Positions 4,570 to 6,738 of a stretch of DNA of 6,738 bases are shown in pieces. The DNA comes from Rhodospirillales bacterium (GTDB taxonomy: Bacteria; Pseudomonadota; Alphaproteobacteria; Rhodospirillales; UBA2165), in NCBI GenBank assembly GCA_013204125.1, contig JABMOP010000152.1, forward strand, positions 1 through 6,738, read 5' to 3'. The translations under genes were made by a program, and so were the position numbers. Position 1 is the first letter of the stretch; the number at the start of each line of letters is the position of its first letter. Below the pieces are notes generated by a model. The model was not told the origin of the DNA and ran no database searches. It worked only from the letters and a program-made list of their open reading frames with translations.

Positions 4570-6738
4570 TTATGCGGTGGCGCGCATCTCCATCGCTTGG
4601 CCGAGATCGACGGAGACAAGTTGCGATACGCCTTGCTCTCCCATGGTCACGCCGAACAAGCGATCTACCCGCGCCATTGTCATGCGGTGATGGGTGACGA
4701 CGAGGAATCTGGTTGATAAGGAATGGGCGATTTCATCGACCAGGGAACAGAAACGGTCAACATTAGCGTCATCCAGCGGGGCGTCGACTTCGTCGAGCAC
4801 GCAAATCGGTGCCGGATTGTTCATAAACACCGCAAACAGCAGAGAAAGCGCCGTTAAAGCCTGTTCGCCGCCGGACAGCAGAGATAAGACCTGAAGCCGT
4901 TTACCCGGCGGGCTGGCCATGATTTCAAGCCCGGCTTCCAAGGGATCATCCGATTCGGTCAAGGTCAAATGCGCCCGCCCGCCGCCGAACAAGCGCACAA
5001 ACAATTCTTGAAAATGGGTGTCGACTTCCTTGAACGATGCGAGAAGCCGTTTCCGACCTTCGCGGTTCAATTCAGAAATGCCGCGCCTCAATTTATCGAT
5101 TGCGGCCAGCAAATCGTCGCGTTCCGTGGTCAAAGTGTCGATCTGTTCTTCAAGTTCCTGCGATTCGGTTTCGGCGCGCAAGTTTACCGGGCCCATACTT
5201 TCCCGCTCACGCAGCAACCGTTCGACCCTTTTTTCGGCGGCGTCTAATTCGGGCGGTACGGCATCATCTTTCAATCCGGACAATTCGCGCAATTGCTCCG
5301 GCGCGCAATGAACCCGGTCGGACATGCGCTCGCCAAGGGCGATGCTTGCCTGTTTTGTTTGTTCGACCGCGGCTTCGGCGCGCACCATTTGTTCGCGCTC
5401 GCCTGCCTGCATTGCTTCCGCTTCGCGCAATTTCTTATCGGCGGCGGCCAACTTGGCTTCGCCTTCGGCCAAAACATCTGCAAGCTGACGACGTTCAATT
5501 TCGGCTTTTGCCGTGAGTTCCAGTAATTCGTTGCGCCGGCGTTCCAATTCCGTTGGCTGGCCTTGAAGGCGCAATTGCTCTTCGTCCAATTCGGCTTTTC
5601 GTGTCGTCAATTGACCCAGGCGTTTAGTGGCGCCGGTTTTACGTTCTTCCCAAGATTTGATTTCCAATTGAATGGCGTCCACCCGTTGCTTGCGGTCATC
5701 GGCGCGGCGTTTCAAGGTTTCGAAGGTGCTTTGCGCTTCGATCAGGCGGCTGCGGTACCCGGTAACGATGGTGCGCGCTTCTTGGATTTCCAAGCGCATC
5801 GGTTCGGGGTCGGCCAATTCTTCCTGTTCCACCGAAAACGCGCCGAGCGCGGATTCTGCTTCTTTCAGATCGTTGGCAATATGAGCGGCCGATTCTTCGC
5901 GCGCCGAAAGTCGAGACTGGAATTCTGCATTCGCCTGTTGCAGCCCGGCCAGTGCTGCCCGTGCTTCGTGGACGGCGTCATCTCTGCGCCGCAAGTCTGC
6001 GCGGGCTGCGGCCTCGGCGGCGGCGGCGATATCGCTTGCTTTGCGGGCATTGTCGGCAGCGTCGTTTCCGGCTTGGCGGTCTTTCCTGGCGCCATCAAGT
6101 TGATCGCGAATATCGGCCAGGCGGTTGCGTTGTTGAAGCCGCGCCGCCGCCGAAGAGGGTGCTTCGGCGGTCGCCGAAAATCCGTCCCAGCGCCAAAATG
6201 CGCCGGCCTTGCTGACCAGCCGTTGGCCTTGCTTGAGGCTCGGCGCCAAACGCCAGCCGGCATCTTCGTCTTCGACTACGCCGATCTGGGACAGCCGCCA
6301 CTTCAAAGCGTCCGGCCCATCCACATGGCCCGCCAAAGGCACGGCCCCATGCGGCAGGGCGGGCGCGTCGGCGCCGGCCTCAAATATCCGCCAATGAACC
6401 GGCGCCGCTTCGTCGGTCGCCGCCGTCAAATCATCACCCAAAGCCGCGCCCAAGGCGGTTTCGAACCCAGGCGCAACGGTCACGATGTCGATCACCGGCG
6501 GCCACAAATCGGCGTCGGCAATTTCCAGCAGTTCCGCCAGCGCTTTCTCTTCCGCTTCAAGCCGTGCCGCTTCGCCAGATTTGGCCTGCGCATTTTCGCT
6601 GGCCAGGCGGGCATCGGCGGCCGTTTTCTGCCGATCTGTTTCGGCGGTATCGGCGGCGGCGCGGGCTTGGGTGGCCGCAGTTTCGGCAGCGTTCAACGTG
6701 TCTTCCGCAGCGCTCAAATCTTTAGGATCGACCGCGCC
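4570..6738 (-). CDS. smc: Chromosome segregation protein Smc, C-terminal part (5' end outside window)
   Basis: Smc is the ATPase core of the condensin complex that organises and helps segregate the chromosome. The frame is open to the right edge (reading GAVDPKDLSAAED), so about 722 residues of a usual 1150-1200 are present; the N-terminal Walker A half and first coiled-coil arm are missing. In order: the end of the first coil, the hinge (about 6510-6165, with ALGAALGDDL and GAFWRWDGF), a long returning coiled coil rich in Ala, Glu and Arg, and the C-terminal ABC head. The head has the signature LSGGEQ (4878-4861), Walker B ICVLDEVDAPLDD with catalytic Glu at 4791-4789, and FLVVTHHRMTMARVDRLFGVTM with the H-loop histidine. 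The hinge differs from the Bacillus type but looks like the form I recall from other alphaproteobacterial Smc proteins. It is upstream of, and codirectional with, the atp operon. Confidence 0.97.
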   Translation of the reverse strand, partial: GAVDPKDLSAAEDTLNAAETAATQARAAADTAETDRQKTAADARLASENAQAKSGEAARLEAEEKALAELLEIADADLWPPVIDIVTVAPGFETALGAALGDDLTAATDEAAPVHWRIFEAGADAPALPHGAVPLAGHVDGPDALKWRLSQIGVVEDEDAGWRLAPSLKQGQRLVSKAGAFWRWDGFSATAEAPSSAAARLQQRNRLADIRDQLDGARKDRQAGNDAADNARKASDIAAAAEAAARADLRRRDDAVHEARAALAGLQQANAEFQSRLSAREESAAHIANDLKEAESALGAFSVEQEELADPEPMRLEIQEARTIVTGYRSRLIEAQSTFETLKRRADDRKQRVDAIQLEIKSWEERKTGATKRLGQLTTRKAELDEEQLRLQGQPTELERRRNELLELTAKAEIERRQLADVLAEGEAKLAAADKKLREAEAMQAGEREQMVRAEAAVEQTKQASIALGERMSDRVHCAPEQLRELSGLKDDAVPPELDAAEKRVERLLRERESMGPVNLRAETESQELEEQIDTLTTERDDLLAAIDKLRRGISELNREGRKRLLASFKEVDTHFQELFVRLFGGGRAHLTLTESDDPLEAGLEIMASPPGKRLQVLSLLSGGEQALTALSLLFAVFMNNPAPICVLDEVDAPLDDANVDRFCSLVDEIAHSLSTRFLVVTHHRMTMARVDRLFGVTMGEQGVSQLVSVDLGQAMEMRATA

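Noticed and set aside
5037..5516. A 159-codon Arg-rich open frame on the + strand inside smc
   Set aside because: It is antisense to the Smc coiled coil, has a low-complexity Arg/Pro composition and no ribosome binding evidence; it is a shadow of smc.

Overview
This is a housekeeping segment of an alphaproteobacterial chromosome, most likely Rhodospirillales-like. The evidence is the split F-type ATP synthase: an F0-only cluster in the order atpI-atpB-atpE-b'-b with two distinct b-type stalk genes and no F1 genes. An Smc protein with the diverged hinge I associate with alphaproteobacteria supports the same placement. This is a judgement from gene order and protein character, not from a search.

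Layout. Two genes read on the + strand from the left: the 3' part of ligA (NAD-dependent DNA ligase, cut by the window start) and, 39 bases later, a complete amidohydrolase-family decarboxylase that closely resembles gamma-resorcylate (2,6-dihydroxybenzoate) decarboxylase. Everything else is on the - strand. From right to left these are the 3' two-thirds of smc (cut by the window end), a 64-base AT-rich gap, a good sigma70-type promoter, then atpI, atpB (a), atpE (c), the b' gene and atpF (b). The two blocks converge, and the stop codons of the decarboxylase and atpF overlap.

How the genes work together. AtpB, AtpE, b' and b form the membrane sector and outer stalk of the proton-driven ATP synthase, and AtpI is an accessory protein of that complex. 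The RNA signals fit unequal subunit needs: atpB uses a TTG start, atpE (many copies per ring) has an ATG with a good Shine-Dalgarno and an A-rich leader, a hairpin follows atpE, and b' and b are coupled through TGATG. Smc (chromosome organisation) and LigA (replication and repair) are unrelated core functions. The decarboxylase has no catabolic partner in view.

I found no mobile element, CRISPR array, tRNA or rRNA. Apart from the unusual start codon, the hairpins, the convergent overlap and the orphan decarboxylase, this is an ordinary core-genome region, and I do not see a previously undescribed system in it.
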